Shown piece after piece: positions 23,318-31,958 of a DNA stretch of 64,000 nt (position 1 is the stretch's first letter; every line of letters starts with the position of its first letter). The DNA is taken from assembly GCF_023898865.1 (NCBI RefSeq), contig NZ_JAGSOV010000083.1:1-64000 (forward strand). Direction: 5' to 3'. Under the pieces are notes generated by a model, which saw only the letters and a list, made by a program, of their open reading frames with translations, had not been told where the DNA came from and made no database searches. This stretch comes from Pseudonocardia humida. GTDB taxonomy: Bacteria > Actinomycetota > Actinomycetes > Mycobacteriales > Pseudonocardiaceae. The translations under genes and the position numbers were made by a program.

Positions 23318-24880
23318 TCAGCTCGGGCAGGGCACCGCGACGGGCTCCTGGTCGTCCTCGACGGGGGCCGGCTGCGGCGTGCGCAGCGCGACCGCGGCCA
23401 GCACCGCCAGCCCGGCCGCGATCACCGCGGCGACCAGCGAGGTCAGGTGCAGCCCGCTGACGAACGCGCTGTTCGCGGCCTGGACCAGGGCCGTGGCGTC
23501 GGCGGCGGGCAGCTGCGCGGCCACCGCGCCGACCCCGCCCAGCGTGTCGGCTGCGGCGTCGGCCAGCTCAGCCGGAACGCCCGCGGGCAGCCCGTCGGCG
23601 ACGCCGCCGCGGTAGATCGCCAGTCCGATGGTGCCCAGCACCGCGATGCCCAGCGCCCCGCCCAGCTCGGAGGCCGTCTCGGAGATCCCGGACGCCGCGC
23701 CCGCGGCCTCCTCCGGGGCCGAGCCGACGATCATCTCGGTGGTCAGCCCGAACACCGGGCCCATCCCCAGCGAGACGACCAGCGAGGCCACGATCACCGC
23801 GACCATCCCCGACGACACGCTGACGGTGGTCAGCAGCAGCAGTCCCGCGGCGGCCAGCGCCAGGCCGGCCGAGACGACCGTCGCCGGCCGGAACCGGCGG
23901 ACCAGCCGCGGCGACAGCTGCGAGCTCAGCACGAACCCGCCCGCCCCCGGCACCGCGGCCAGCCCGGCGGCCAGCGGCGAGAGCCCGAGCACCAGCTGCA
24001 TGTACTGGCCCAGGTAGAGCACGTACCCGACCATCACGAAGATCGACAGGAAGTTGACCGCGAGGGCCACGGTGAACGCCCGGATCCGGAACAGCCGCAC
24101 GTCGATCATCGGCTCGGGCAGCCGGCGCTGGCGGCGGAACCACGCGACCCCCAGCGCCACCCCGCCGGCCACCGCCAGCACCGGGACGACGTGCACGCCG
24201 TCCTGCACGGCCTGCTTGATCCCGTAGACCACCGCCAGCAGCGCCACCACCGACATCCCCGCGCTGACCAGGTCGAGCCGCCCGGCCCCCGGGTCGCGGT
24301 ACTCCGGCAGCAGCTTGGGGCCCAGCACCAGCAGCGCGCCCATCACCGGCAGCGCCAGCAGGAACACCGACCCCCACCAGAACCACTCCAGCAGCACCCC
24401 GCCCAGCACCGGTCCGACCGCGCTGCCCGCCGAGAACGCCCCGATCCAGATGCCGACCGCGCGGGTGCGCTCGGCCGGGTCGCGGAACATGTGGAAGATC
24501 AGCGACAGCGTCGACGGCGCGATCGTGGCCCCGGCCAGCCCCAGCAGCGCCCGGCTGGCGATCAGCATCTCCGGCGTCGTCGAGAACGCCGCCACGATCG
24601 ACATCACCCCGAACGCCGCGGCCCCGCCCATCAGCAGCCTGCGCCGCCCGATCCGGTCGCCCAGGGTGCCCATCGTGACCAGCGCACCCGCGACCATGAA
24701 GCCGTAGACGTCGATGATCCACAGCAGCTGGCTGCTGGTCGGGCGGAGGTCCTCGCTCAGCGCCGGGACCGCGAGGTCCAGCACGGTGAGGTCCATGACG
24801 TAGAGCAGGCAGGCCAGGGCGAGCACGGCCAGGCCGGTCCACTCTCGGCGGGTCGCCTTCGGCGGCGGCATGGTGTCCAC
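23318..24880 (-). CDS. MFS drug:H+ antiporter, DHA2 (14-helix) family
   Basis: A 520-residue integral membrane protein with fourteen predicted helices. The cytoplasmic loop 2-3 motif reads GDRIGRRRLLM, helix 1 contains MDLTVLDLAVPAL and helix 5 has the antiporter-type GPVLGG. These fit DHA2-family exporters of the EmrB/QacA kind. Substrate unknown. GTG 24880 is preferred over ATG 24871 because GGGAGG lies 8 bases before it but 17 before the ATG. It is divergent from an amino-acid permease gene; no adjacent regulator is seen. Confidence 0.88.
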   Translation of the reverse strand: MDTMPPPKATRREWTGLAVLALACLLYVMDLTVLDLAVPALSEDLRPTSSQLLWIIDVYGFMVAGALVTMGTLGDRIGRRRLLMGGAAAFGVMSIVAAFSTTPEMLIASRALLGLAGATIAPSTLSLIFHMFRDPAERTRAVGIWIGAFSAGSAVGPVLGGVLLEWFWWGSVFLLALPVMGALLVLGPKLLPEYRDPGAGRLDLVSAGMSVVALLAVVYGIKQAVQDGVHVVPVLAVAGGVALGVAWFRRQRRLPEPMIDVRLFRIRAFTVALAVNFLSIFVMVGYVLYLGQYMQLVLGLSPLAAGLAAVPGAGGFVLSSQLSPRLVRRFRPATVVSAGLALAAAGLLLLTTVSVSSGMVAVIVASLVVSLGMGPVFGLTTEMIVGSAPEEAAGAASGISETASELGGALGIAVLGTIGLAIYRGGVADGLPAGVPAELADAAADTLGGVGAVAAQLPAADATALVQAANSAFVSGLHLTSLVAAVIAAGLAVLAAVALRTPQPAPVEDDQEPVAVPCPS

Positions 24881-25244
24881 GATCTCGTCCTCCCGGTCGG
24901 GGTCCCTGCGGGTGCGTCGGGGGTAGGACCCCGGTGCGCTCCCGGATTCATCGCAAGGTCGAACCGGGGGGCGGGAAATCGACACGGGCCGATCACCCTG
25001 CGGGTGGCGTCGGCCCTCTCGCAGCCTGCGGACCGGTGGCGGCCGGTTCGGGCCGGTGTCGCAGGCCCAGGGTGGTCGTCGCAGACTGCCTGCACCCTGC
25101 GAGGACCACCCCCGTGCTGCGAGGGACGCCACACCCCCTGTGCGGACTCGCCCCGCGAACCGCGACGTCAGAACTCGATCCGTCCTGTTGCGACGGTCCC
25201 GCGAGCGGTGGAACCTGCAGTGGTCCCGAGCCGAAGGAGGTCGC
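24881..25244. promoter_or_regulatory. Divergent promoter region with a long hairpin
   Basis: Non-coding stretch between the MFS exporter and the APC permease. Within it GGGTGGTCGTCGCAG (25070-25084) and CTGCGAGGACCACCC (25097-25111) form a 15-bp stem with one mismatch and a 12-base loop. Several further CTGCG/CGCAG half-sites surround it. In the permease leader it could act as an attenuator or protein-binding site. A GGAGG Shine-Dalgarno sequence lies at 25236-25240. Confidence 0.5.
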
Positions 25245-26681
25245 GTGGCGACCATCTTGCAGCGTTCGTTCCGGCGCAAGCCCGTGTCCTCGATGGCCGC
25301 CGAGACCGGCGCCGACAGCGGGGGAGGGGAGCTCGCGCGGTCGATCGGGCTGTTCCAGCTGGCCATGATCGGGGTCGGGGCCACCATCGGCACGGGCATC
25401 TTCTTCGTGCTCACCGAGGCCGTGCCGGCGGCGGGCCCTGCGGTGGTGTGGTCGTTCGTGATCGCCGGCGTGGTCGCCGGCCTCACCGCGGTCTGCTACG
25501 CCGAGCTGGCCAGCGCGGTGCCGGTGTCGGGGTCGTCGTACTCCTACGCCTACGCCACGCTCGGCGAGGTGGTGGCCATGGGGGTGGCCGCCTGCCTGCT
25601 GCTGGAGTACGGGGTGTCGTCGGCCGCGGTGGCCGTGGGCTGGAGCGAGTACCTCAACCAGCTGCTGGGCAACCTGTTCGGCGTCGCCATCCCGGACGTC
25701 CTGTCGAACTCGCCCGAGGAGGGCGGGATCATCAACCTGCCCGCGATCGTGCTGGTGGCATTGTGCGCGCTGCTGCTGATCCGCGGGGCCAGCGAGTCGG
25801 CGGCGGTCAACGCGACCATGGTGCTGATCAAGCTCGCGGTGCTGGTGCTGTTCATCGTGGTCGGGATCAGCGGCTGGAACACCGACAACTTCGCCGACTT
25901 CGCGCCGTTCGGGGTCACCGGCATCACCGGCGCGGCGGGCATCATCTTCTTCTCCTACATCGGCCTGGACGCCGTCTCGACGGCCGGTGAGGAGGTGCGC
26001 AACCCGCGCCGGACGATGCCGCTGGCCATCCTGATCGCGCTGGCCACGGTCACGGTGGTGTACGTGCTGGTGGCGCTGGTCGCGGTGGCGGCGCAGCCGG
26101 CCGCGGAGTTCGAGGGCCAGGAGGCCGGGCTCTCGGCGATCCTGGAGTCGGTCACCGGCCAGGCCTGGCCGGGCACGCTGATCGCCGCCGGGGCGGTCAT
26201 CTCGATCTTCAGCGTGACCCTGGTGACGATCTACGGCCAGACCCGCATCCTGTTCGCCATCGGCCGCGACGGCATGCTGCCGCGCTTCTTCAGCACGGTG
26301 AACCCGCGCACCCGCACGCCGGTCAACAACACGATCGTCGTGGCGATCGCGGTCGCGCTGCTGGCCGGGCTGCTGCCGATCAACTTCCTGGCCGAGATGA
26401 CCAGCATCGGCACCCTCGTGGCGTTCACGGTGGTGTCCGTCGGCGTGATCATCCTGCGGCGCACGGCCCCCGACCTGCCGCGCGGGTTCAAGGTGCCCGG
26501 CTACCCGGTGGTGCCGATCCTGTCGATCCTGGGCTGCATCTGGATCATCGTCGGGCTGCGCACGATCACGATCCTGGTGTTCCTGATCTGGGTGGCGGTG
26601 GTGCTGGTCTGGTACTACGCCTACGGGATCCGGCACTCCCGCCTCGGCGAACCCGGCACCCAGGTCGAGGACCGGGCATGA
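25245..26681 (+). CDS. APC-family amino acid permease
   Basis: A 478-residue membrane transporter with about twelve helices. The hallmark helix-1 motif is IGVGATIGTGIFFV and the helix-3/consensus region AVCYAELASAVPVSGSSY; helix 6 contains FFSYIGLDAVSTAGEEVRNP. These are typical of the APC superfamily, cationic amino-acid-type (CAT/YfnA-like) permeases. GTG 25245 is chosen because GGAGG lies 4 bases upstream. Its stop overlaps the next gene (ATGA), a universal-stress protein, a pairing common for such permeases. Confidence 0.9.
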   Translation: MATILQRSFRRKPVSSMAAETGADSGGGELARSIGLFQLAMIGVGATIGTGIFFVLTEAVPAAGPAVVWSFVIAGVVAGLTAVCYAELASAVPVSGSSYSYAYATLGEVVAMGVAACLLLEYGVSSAAVAVGWSEYLNQLLGNLFGVAIPDVLSNSPEEGGIINLPAIVLVALCALLLIRGASESAAVNATMVLIKLAVLVLFIVVGISGWNTDNFADFAPFGVTGITGAAGIIFFSYIGLDAVSTAGEEVRNPRRTMPLAILIALATVTVVYVLVALVAVAAQPAAEFEGQEAGLSAILESVTGQAWPGTLIAAGAVISIFSVTLVTIYGQTRILFAIGRDGMLPRFFSTVNPRTRTPVNNTIVVAIAVALLAGLLPINFLAEMTSIGTLVAFTVVSVGVIILRRTAPDLPRGFKVPGYPVVPILSILGCIWIIVGLRTITILVFLIWVAVVLVWYYAYGIRHSRLGEPGTQVEDRA

Positions 26682-27598
26682 CCCTCGTCGTCGGCCTGCC
26701 GCGCGACGAGCGCGCGGCCACCGCGCTGCACCTGGGCGGGCAGCTGGCCCGGGCGCTGGGCGACGACCTCGTCGTCTGCACCGTCGTCCCGCCGCCGTGG
26801 CCGCCCGGGCTGGGCCGGGTGGACGCGGAGTACCAGGAGTACCTCGACCGCGACGCCGAGGAGGCCCTCGCCCGGGCCCGCGACCTGCTCGCGCCCGGGC
26901 TCAGCGCCGACTTCGTCGTCGCCAGGGCCCGGTCGACCTCGCGCGGACTGGTGGAGACCGCCGAGGAGCGCGGGGCCACGGCCATCGTGCTGGGCTCCTC
27001 GGACGCCGGCATGCTCGGTCGGGTCGCGTTCGGCAGCGTGGCCGAGCGGCTGCTGCACACCTCGCCCGTCCCGGTGGTGCTGGCGCCGCGGGGGTTCCGC
27101 TGCCAGCCCGATGCCGGCGTCAGCCGGGTCACCGCCGCGTTCGGCGCGGCCGAGGGCGACGAGGACCTGGTCGTCGCGGCGGCCGGCGTCGCGGTCCGGA
27201 TGGGGGCGGCGCTGCGGGTGGCCTCGTTCGCCGTCCGCCCCCGCACCCCGCTGACCGCCGGCATCGGGTCGCGGGCCGAGGACGCCGTGCTCGCCGAGTG
27301 GTCGAGCGAGGTGAGCCAGGCGCAGCAGGCCGTGCTGGAGCACGTGGCCGCGCTGCCGACGGCGCCGACGAGCACCGGGGCGGTGATCGGGCGCGGCACC
27401 GAGTGGGACGCCGCGCTGCAGGACGTGGACTGGACCGACGGCGACCTGCTGGCCGTGGGGTCGAGCGCGGAGGGCCCGCTGGCCAGGGTGTTCATCGGCT
27501 CGCGCTCGTCGAAGATCGTGCGGCACTCGCCGGTGCCGGTCGTCGTGGTGCCCCGCGGTGCCGCGGTCGCGCTGGCCGAGCGGGCCGAGCAGGCCTGA
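26678..27598 (+). CDS. Tandem universal stress protein
   Basis: A 306-residue cytoplasmic protein with two UspA domains. Domain 1 ends with AIVLGSSDAGMLGRVAFGSVAERLLHTSPVPVV, shown here only as motif; domain 2 repeats it as LLAVGSSAEGPLARVFIGS followed by SPVPVVVVP. The G-x2-G-x9-G(S/T) ATP-type motif is recognisable in both. It is coupled to the amino-acid permease through ATGA and probably tunes its activity or responds to starvation. Confidence 0.88.
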   Translation: MTLVVGLPRDERAATALHLGGQLARALGDDLVVCTVVPPPWPPGLGRVDAEYQEYLDRDAEEALARARDLLAPGLSADFVVARARSTSRGLVETAEERGATAIVLGSSDAGMLGRVAFGSVAERLLHTSPVPVVLAPRGFRCQPDAGVSRVTAAFGAAEGDEDLVVAAAGVAVRMGAALRVASFAVRPRTPLTAGIGSRAEDAVLAEWSSEVSQAQQAVLEHVAALPTAPTSTGAVIGRGTEWDAALQDVDWTDGDLLAVGSSAEGPLARVFIGSRSSKIVRHSPVPVVVVPRGAAVALAERAEQA

Positions 27599-27603
27599 AC
27601 GCG

Positions 27604-27643
27604 CCGAGGGGGCGGTCCCGGGGCGCCGGGACCGCCCCCTCGG
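27604..27643. terminator. Strong bidirectional terminator hairpin
   Basis: Perfect 18-bp stem: arm 27604-27621 (CCGAGGGGGCGGTCCCGG), loop GGCG, arm 27626-27643. It begins 6 bases after the universal-stress gene stop and lies between convergent operons. No T-tract is present. Confidence 0.85.
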
Positions 27644-27695
27644 GCGGCCCGCCGCGGCACTGCGCTGTGCCGCGACGGGGACTGCGGTCGTGCCG

Positions 27696-29048
27696 TCAGC
27701 CGGTGGCGACCGGCTTGACGTCCGGGATCCCGTTCGCGGTCGGCTCCGACGGCGGCGTCCCGACCGGGGTGATCGGGGCCGTGCCGTTGTCGGTCACCAG
27801 CACGTCGGTCAGCAGCTGGACCGTGCCCCCGGTGATCTTGTTGACGGCCACGCCCGCGATGCCGCCGTGCTTGTCGGCGGAGAACCGGAACGGGGCCAGC
27901 CACGGGCCCTGGAACGTCTTACCGCCGCTCTCGACGGCCTTGACGATGCCCTCGCGCGTCGGGTTCGGCCCGGCCGCCTGCAGCGCGGAGACGAACGTGT
28001 AGGCCTGCGACATGCCGTAGATGCGGAAGTTGTTCAGGTCGCCCTCGCCGCCGTGCTCGTCCCACACCTTCCCGAACAGCTGCACCCACTTGTCGTCCGT
28101 CTGCGTGACGTTGGGCAGGTAGCTGGTGCTGATCACGCCCTCCAGCAGCCCGGCGTCGGTGATCGCGCCCTCGGAGAAGCGGGCCAGCAGCGAGCCGACC
28201 AGGGTCAGGTCCGCGCCCACGTTGGAGTAGGCCCACTGCGGCTTGTAGTTCAACCGCAGCGCGTTGAGCTGCGAGAGCGCCGTGTACGACGGCACCGCGA
28301 AGCCCACCACGAGGTCGGCGCCCGCGGCCTGCAGGGCGGCGATCTGCGGGGCGATGTCGGTGTTGCCGGGGGTGTAGCGCTGGACGGTGACGATCTGGGA
28401 GTCCAGGTACTGCCGGGCGCCCTTCTCGCCGTCCCGGCCGAAGTCGTCGTCCTGGACGAACAGCCCGACCTTGGCCTGCGGGAAGTTCTGCGCGAGGTAC
28501 TGGGCCAGGATCTTGCCCTCGACCTCGTAGTCGGGCTGCCAGCCGAAGGTCTGGGGGTTCTCCTGCGGCTGGTCCCACAGCAGCGAGCCGGAGGAGACGA
28601 ACAGGTCCGGCACGCCCTCGGAGTTGAGGAAGTCGATGACGGCGGAGTGCGTCGGGGTGCCCAGGCCGCCGAGCATCGCGAAGATCTGGTCCTGCAGCAC
28701 CAGCTCGTTGGTGACCTGGCTGGTCTGCGTCGGGTTGTAGGCGTCGTCCTTGTAGACGTACTCGATCTGCCGGCCGTTGACCCCGCCGTTGGCGTTGACG
28801 TAGTCGAAGTAGGCCTTGGTCCCGGTGGGGATGTCGGCGTAGCCGGGCGCCGCCACGCCCGTCAACGGGAAGTGCGCGCCGACCTTGACGGTGGTCTCGG
28901 TGATGCCGACGTCGGAGGCGGTGGCCGCCTCGCCGGTCGCGCCGGTGCCACCGCCGTCCTCGGCCGGTCTGCCGCCCGCGCCACAGGCGGCCAGCGCCAG
29001 GGACGCGGCGACGGCCGCGGCCGCCAGCCGTGCGGTTCTGCTGATCAT
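27696..29048 (-). CDS. Branched-chain amino-acid-type ABC substrate-binding lipoprotein
   Basis: A 450-residue secreted lipoprotein: basic N-terminus, hydrophobic core and lipobox LAAC with Cys22. The mature part is a type I periplasmic-binding fold of the LivJ/AmiC family (KVGAHFPLTG, GLGTPTHSAVIDFLNSEGVP, GLFVQDDDFGRDGEKGARQY). It captures an amino acid, amide or aromatic/short-chain acid substrate for the Liv-type importer encoded upstream. Its ATG lies in an ATGA overlap with livM, with GAGGAGGAG inside the end of livM. Confidence 0.9.
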   Translation of the reverse strand: MISRTARLAAAAVAASLALAACGAGGRPAEDGGGTGATGEAATASDVGITETTVKVGAHFPLTGVAAPGYADIPTGTKAYFDYVNANGGVNGRQIEYVYKDDAYNPTQTSQVTNELVLQDQIFAMLGGLGTPTHSAVIDFLNSEGVPDLFVSSGSLLWDQPQENPQTFGWQPDYEVEGKILAQYLAQNFPQAKVGLFVQDDDFGRDGEKGARQYLDSQIVTVQRYTPGNTDIAPQIAALQAAGADLVVGFAVPSYTALSQLNALRLNYKPQWAYSNVGADLTLVGSLLARFSEGAITDAGLLEGVISTSYLPNVTQTDDKWVQLFGKVWDEHGGEGDLNNFRIYGMSQAYTFVSALQAAGPNPTREGIVKAVESGGKTFQGPWLAPFRFSADKHGGIAGVAVNKITGGTVQLLTDVLVTDNGTAPITPVGTPPSEPTANGIPDVKPVATG

Positions 29049-30220
29049 GCACTCCTCCTCGTCGAGGAACCCGAGCGGTCGCTCCGAGTCCGATGCCAGA
29101 CCTTGCGAAGCACGCCGACCGCGCCCGCGGGCGCGAGCAGCATCACGAGCACGAGCACGACCCCGTAGACGAACGGGGCCACCTCGGCGGCGGCGGTGGC
29201 GTCCAGCCCGAGCGACGTGCCCAGGTTCGTCACCGTCGGCGTCAGGAAGACCAGGAGCGCGCTGCCCAGCAGCGCCCCGGTGAAGGTGCCCAGCCCGCCG
29301 AGCACGACGGCGGTCAGCAGGCTCAGCGACAGCACGATGGTGAACCCGCTCGGGGCGGCCAGGCGCACCACGACGGCCAGCACCGCGCCGGCCAGGCCCG
29401 CGCAGGCGGCGCTGACCACGAAGGCGACCACGCGGGTGCGGCCCAGCCGGATGCCGGCCAGCTCGGCGGCGACCTCGTCGTCGCGCACGGCCTGCCAGAC
29501 GCGCCCGACCCGGCCCCGCTTGAGGTTGGCCATCAGCAGCAGGACCACCAGCAGGGTGATCCAGCCGACGTAGGCCAGGTACTTCACGCCCGGGGTCTCG
29601 TTGGCCGAGAGGAAGTAGATGGCGTCGGAGAACCAGTCCGGCGCGCGCGGCGCGGCGATCCGCAGCCCCTGCTCGCCCCCCAGCACCTCGTCGAAGTAGA
29701 TGGCCAGCCCGGGCAGCGCCACGGCCAGCGCCAGGGTGGCGCCGGCGAGGTACGGGCCGTGCAGCCGGGCGGCCGCGGCGCCGACCACGACGCCGACGAC
29801 GGCCGTCACGGCCATCGCCACCAGCATCACGATCGGCAGCGGCAGCGCGGCGCCGTCGGCGTCGGGCCCGAGCAGCAGGCCGGTCGTGTAGGCCCCGACC
29901 GCCATGAGCGCGCCGTGCCCGAGCGAGATCTGGCCGTTGAGCCCGGTCAGCGTGGTGAGCCCGACGGCGGCGATCGCGTAGTAGGACATCGTCGCGAACT
30001 GGGAGTTGCGGAACGGGTTGGTCAGCTCCAGCACGAGGAAGACCACGACCAGCCCGCCCAGCGCGGCCAGCGCGTGCCGGGCGAACGTCGACTTCGGCAG
30101 CCTGCGCCGCACGGCGTCGAACCGGCCCGGCGGCGGGGCGGGCGCGGCGGCGCTGGCGGGCGCGGCGGCCTGCCCGGTGTCCTTCTCGGTGTCCTGCGGG
30201 GTGTCGGCCTGCTGCGTCAT
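29045..30220 (-). CDS. livM: Branched-chain ABC transporter permease LivM-like
   Basis: A 391-residue permease with a 50-residue Ala/Pro-rich cytoplasmic N-terminus, then about ten helices. The LivM signature TTLTGLNGQISLGHGALMAVGAY is visible (given as a motif), with the EAA-like coupling loop AGIRLGRTRVVAFVVSAACAG. It forms the membrane channel with LivH. Its ATG overlaps the livH stop by one base, and its stop overlaps the binding-protein ATG. Confidence 0.88.
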   Translation of the reverse strand: MTQQADTPQDTEKDTGQAAAPASAAAPAPPPGRFDAVRRRLPKSTFARHALAALGGLVVVFLVLELTNPFRNSQFATMSYYAIAAVGLTTLTGLNGQISLGHGALMAVGAYTTGLLLGPDADGAALPLPIVMLVAMAVTAVVGVVVGAAAARLHGPYLAGATLALAVALPGLAIYFDEVLGGEQGLRIAAPRAPDWFSDAIYFLSANETPGVKYLAYVGWITLLVVLLLMANLKRGRVGRVWQAVRDDEVAAELAGIRLGRTRVVAFVVSAACAGLAGAVLAVVVRLAAPSGFTIVLSLSLLTAVVLGGLGTFTGALLGSALLVFLTPTVTNLGTSLGLDATAAAEVAPFVYGVVLVLVMLLAPAGAVGVLRKVWHRTRSDRSGSSTRRSA

Positions 30221-31098
30221 CAGACCCTCCTGGCCGCGGCGTGGGAGAACAGGCCCTGCGGGCGGACCAGCAGCACGGCCACCAGGATCACCAGCGAGGC
30301 CAGCGCGACCAGCTCGCTGCCGAGGTAGCCGCTCACGTAGGACAGCAGCAACCCGATCGTCAGCCCGCCGACGACCGCACCGCCCGGCGACTCCAGGCCG
30401 CCGAGCACCGCGGCCACGAAGCCGTAGACGACGACGGCGTCCATGTAGTTGGGGGAGACGAGGTTGCCGCCGGCGATCAGCACCCCGGCCAGCGACCCGA
30501 CCACCGCGGCCAGCGCCCAGCCCAGGGTGAGCAGCGCGCCCACCCGCACCCCGAGCAGCCGCGACATCTCCTGGCTGAACGCCGAGGCCCGCATCTGCAG
30601 GCCCAGGTTGGTGAACCGGAACAGCGCCACCAGCGCCAGCATCACCACGATCACCGCGACGATCACGAAGATGCTGTTCGGGGTGAACGCGATGTTGACG
30701 CCGCCGACGGTGAACCCGCGCAGGTCGAACGGCGCCGGGAACGACACGAACGTCGAGCCGAACAGGATCGCGGCCAGCGCCTGGAACCCGACGAACAACC
30801 CCAGGGTCACGATCACCGCGTTCAGCTCGGGACCGCCCTCGACCCGGCGCACGACCACCCGCTCGACCAGGGCGCCGAGCACCAGCCCGGACACCAGCGC
30901 GACCAGCAGCCCCACCCAGTACGACTGCCCGGCCTCGATCAGCGCGAGCGCGATGTAGGTGGTGAACATGGCCATCGCGCCCTGCGCGAAGTTGACGATC
31001 CGGGTGGACCGCCAGATCAGCACCAGTGCCAGCGCGATCGCGGCGTACACCGCGCCCTGCGCCAACCCGGTCAGCGTGACGTTCAGGAACTGCTGCAT
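30220..31098 (-). CDS. livH: Branched-chain ABC transporter permease LivH-like
   Basis: A 292-residue permease with about eight helices. LivH features are the start FLNVTLTGLAQGAVYAAIALALVLIWRST (motif), VNFAQGAMAMF and the coupling segment SAFSQEMSRLLGVRV. It pairs with LivM. It is 24 bases downstream of livF with no promoter evident. Confidence 0.88.
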   Translation of the reverse strand: MQQFLNVTLTGLAQGAVYAAIALALVLIWRSTRIVNFAQGAMAMFTTYIALALIEAGQSYWVGLLVALVSGLVLGALVERVVVRRVEGGPELNAVIVTLGLFVGFQALAAILFGSTFVSFPAPFDLRGFTVGGVNIAFTPNSIFVIVAVIVVMLALVALFRFTNLGLQMRASAFSQEMSRLLGVRVGALLTLGWALAAVVGSLAGVLIAGGNLVSPNYMDAVVVYGFVAAVLGGLESPGGAVVGGLTIGLLLSYVSGYLGSELVALASLVILVAVLLVRPQGLFSHAAARRV

Positions 31099-31122
31099 AC
31101 CGTCCCCTGCTCGGAAGCCCTG

Positions 31123-31884
31123 CTAGAAACCCAGGTAGGCGTGGCGGAGGCCGTCGTCGGCGGCCAGCGCGGCGGCGCTGTCGACCGCCACCACCCGGCC
31201 GAGGTTGAGCACGACGCCGACGTCGGCGATGGACAGCGCGCTGCGCGCGTTCTGCTCGACCAGCAGCACGCTCAGCCGCTCGCCCGCGGTGTCGTCCACC
31301 AGCTCGCGGAGCAGGCCGAAGATCTGCGCCACGATCCGCGGGGCGAGCCCGAGCGAGGGCTCGTCGAGCAGCAGCACGTCTGGGCCGGACAGCAGCGCCC
31401 GCCCGATCACCAGCATCTGCCGCTCGCCGCCGGAGAGCGTGTGCGCGTGGCGGCCGCGGCGCTCGGCCAGCGGCGGGAACATCGTGTAGATGTCGTCGAG
31501 CTGCTGGCGGGTGCGCTTGCGCGAGCTGCCCAGCAGCGCGCCGAGGCGCAGGTTCTCCTCGACGGTCAGCTCGGTGATGACGCCGCGGCCCTCCGGCACG
31601 TGCGCCACCCCGGCCCGGGCGATCATCTCGGCCGGGGCGCGGGTCACGTCGCGGCCGCCGAGCAGCACCTTGCCCGCCGTGGGGCGGACGAGCCCGGAGA
31701 TCGTGCGCAGCAGCGTCGTCTTGCCTGCGCCGTTCGCGCCGAGCACCGCGGTGATCCGGCCGGGCTCGGCGCTGACGTCGACCCCGTCGAGCGCGGTGAC
31801 CGGCCCGTAGCTGGCGCTCAGTCCGACGACCTCGAGCCCGGTCGTCCGGGCGTCCGCGGGGCGGGTGTCCGAACTGGTGCTCAT
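31123..31884 (-). CDS. livF: Branched-chain ABC transporter ATPase LivF-like
   Basis: A 253-residue ABC ATPase. Walker A GANGAGKTT, LivF-type HVPEGRGVITELTVEENL, signature LSGGERQM, Walker B VLLLDEPSLGL and switch His replaced by Gln-type LVEQNA, which is normal in LivF. ATG 31884 is used because it overlaps by ATGA the 25-codon leader ORF, whose start in turn overlaps livG. LivG and LivF would form the heterodimeric motor of the importer. Confidence 0.92.
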   Translation of the reverse strand: MSTSSDTRPADARTTGLEVVGLSASYGPVTALDGVDVSAEPGRITAVLGANGAGKTTLLRTISGLVRPTAGKVLLGGRDVTRAPAEMIARAGVAHVPEGRGVITELTVEENLRLGALLGSSRKRTRQQLDDIYTMFPPLAERRGRHAHTLSGGERQMLVIGRALLSGPDVLLLDEPSLGLAPRIVAQIFGLLRELVDDTAGERLSVLLVEQNARSALSIADVGVVLNLGRVVAVDSAAALAADDGLRHAYLGF

Positions 31885-31958
31885 CGCTCTCCCTCGCTGC
31901 GCTCGGTCGGCGCTTCGCGCAGGCACTGCGCCGATGATTCGCTCGCGAGCTCGCTCAT
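31881..31958 (-). CDS. 25-codon leader ORF coupling livG to livF
   Basis: A complete small frame (26 codons with stop) starting MSELASES and ending EGER. Its ATG overlaps the livG TGA, and its TGA overlaps the livF ATG, each as ATGA, so ribosomes can pass through all three. A frame of exactly the same length, same start and same overlap precedes the sugar ABC ATPase gene at 60.5 kb. Near-identity of the first eight residues in two unrelated operons suggests a mobile or selected coupling cassette. Whether the peptide itself has a function is unknown. Confidence 0.65.
   Translation of the reverse strand: MSELASESSAQCLREAPTERSEGER

Noticed and set aside
24881..25244. T-box or amino-acid riboswitch before the permease
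   Set aside because: No specifier loop, antiterminator bulge or recognisable riboswitch core was seen; only a simple hairpin.
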